Part shown: in pieces, positions 63,533 to 64,000 of the stretch
How the letters are laid out: the number at the start of each line of letters is the position of its first letter
How positions within the stretch are numbered: position 1 is the first letter of the stretch
Source: Pseudomonas viridiflava
Lineage (GTDB): Bacteria > Pseudomonadota > Gammaproteobacteria > Pseudomonadales > Pseudomonadaceae
NCBI RefSeq assembly: GCF_900585905.1
Contig: NZ_UTVH01000001.1
Location: forward strand, 806,001 to 870,000
Reading direction: 5' to 3'
Length of the DNA: 64,000 bases
The notes under the pieces: model-generated
What the model saw: the letters and a program-made list of their open reading frames with translations, nothing else
Databases searched by the model: none
What the model was told of the DNA's origin: nothing
Program-made: the position numbers and the translations under genes

Positions 63533-64000
63533 AGGCTGGCCTCCAGATCCTGATTGATGACGGTGTCCAGCGCCTGCTGCAAGCCGCGCAAATGGCCGCG
63601 CATGGCGGTCGCGGCCTTGATCGGGTCACGGCTTTCGATGGCGCCGACAATGTCGTCGTGGTCGTGGCTATAGGTGTCCAGGCGTTCGGCATTGCGCGCG
63701 CGCTGACGCAGGTCGCGCCAGGCCGGGTCCAGCCGAATCGCATCGAGCATTTCGTAGATGTCCAGCATCAGGCGGTTGCCAGCGGCTTCGGCGATCCCGC
63801 GATGCAGGGCGCTGTCCCACAGCTCGATGCCCTCGGCATCGGGATGCTCGGCGGCCTGCTGACGGGTGGTGCGCTCGGTCAGGCGACGCAGGATCGCCAT
63901 CTGCTCGCCATTGGCACGTACCGCTGCCAGCGACGCCAGGGCCGGTTCCAGATGCAGCCGTGCCTCCATGACTTCACTGAAATTGGTCCGCCCGGAAAGT
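63529..64000 (-). CDS. GntR/FadR-family regulator, FCD domain (N-terminus beyond the window)
   Basis: The C-terminal 156 residues run in from the window edge as LSGRTNFSEVMEARLHLEPA and show an FCD ligand-binding domain. The usual metal-site Asp and His are suggested by IELWDSALHRGIAEAAGN and DTYSHDHDDIVGAIESRD. The winged-helix DNA-binding domain lies past 64000. Being first in the operon, it probably controls the transporter and GGT genes in response to their substrate. Confidence 0.85.
   Translation of the reverse strand, partial: LSGRTNFSEVMEARLHLEPALASLAAVRANGEQMAILRRLTERTTRQQAAEHPDAEGIELWDSALHRGIAEAAGNRLMLDIYEMLDAIRLDPAWRDLRQRARNAERLDTYSHDHDDIVGAIESRDPIKAATAMRGHLRGLQQALDTVINQDLEASL

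Overview
This is a high-GC gammaproteobacterial chromosome segment. It is almost certainly Pseudomonas and probably the P. syringae group; that assignment is inference. The reasons are the tolR-tolA-tolB-pal-cpoB-queE-queC order ending at a tRNA-Lys, the rnd-ycgL-hydroxyacid dehydrogenase-nitroreductase-ycgN run, the gcvR-bcp / dapA-bamC-purC block, and many short palindromic repeats that begin or end in GTAGGAGCGCGC.

Layout. 1-5.7 kb: Tol-Pal envelope system, queuosine genes, tRNA-Lys(UUU). 5.7-11.3 kb: accessory stretch with a TonB-dependent receptor behind a Zur-like (zinc) operator, small membrane proteins, an HD hydrolase and a diguanylate cyclase. 11.6-20.8 kb: core metabolism and envelope genes (nadA, an M48 protease, a TusA-like protein, a PerM-type permease, bcp, gcvR, dapA, bamC, an MBL hydrolase, purC). 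20.8-24.9 kb: an islet at tRNA-Ser(CGA), bounded by a 20-bp direct repeat of the tRNA anticodon arm. It holds integrase and phage debris, an intact hcp / pore-like effector / membrane immunity trio of type VI secretion type, and a LexA box in front of phage-like reading frames. 25-46.5 kb: metabolic and envelope genes (HAD phosphatase, malic enzyme, eptA, rnd, ycgL, ycgN), an RNA methyltransferase, a lone receiver and a chemoreceptor, oligopeptidase B, and the pxpBCA 5-oxoprolinase genes. 46.5-47.8 kb: a 1.15-kb non-coding structure with about 250-bp inverted arms and nested repeats. 47.8-56 kb: VWA and MoxR genes, an AsmA-like protein, cysK, an LpxO-type hydroxylase and two transporters. 56.4-64 kb: a tightly packed minus-strand operon of FCD regulator, two ABC ATPases, binding protein, two permeases and a gamma-glutamyltransferase family enzyme.

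How the parts work together. Tol-Pal, CpoB, BamC, the BepA-like protease, EptA and LpxO all serve the outer membrane. The pxp genes and the ABC/GGT operon both handle gamma-glutamyl or 5-oxoproline compounds. The most promising novelty is the hcp-effector-immunity cassette carried on a decayed, apparently SOS-linked integrative element. No T6SS structural genes are in the window, so the trio would depend on an apparatus encoded elsewhere.
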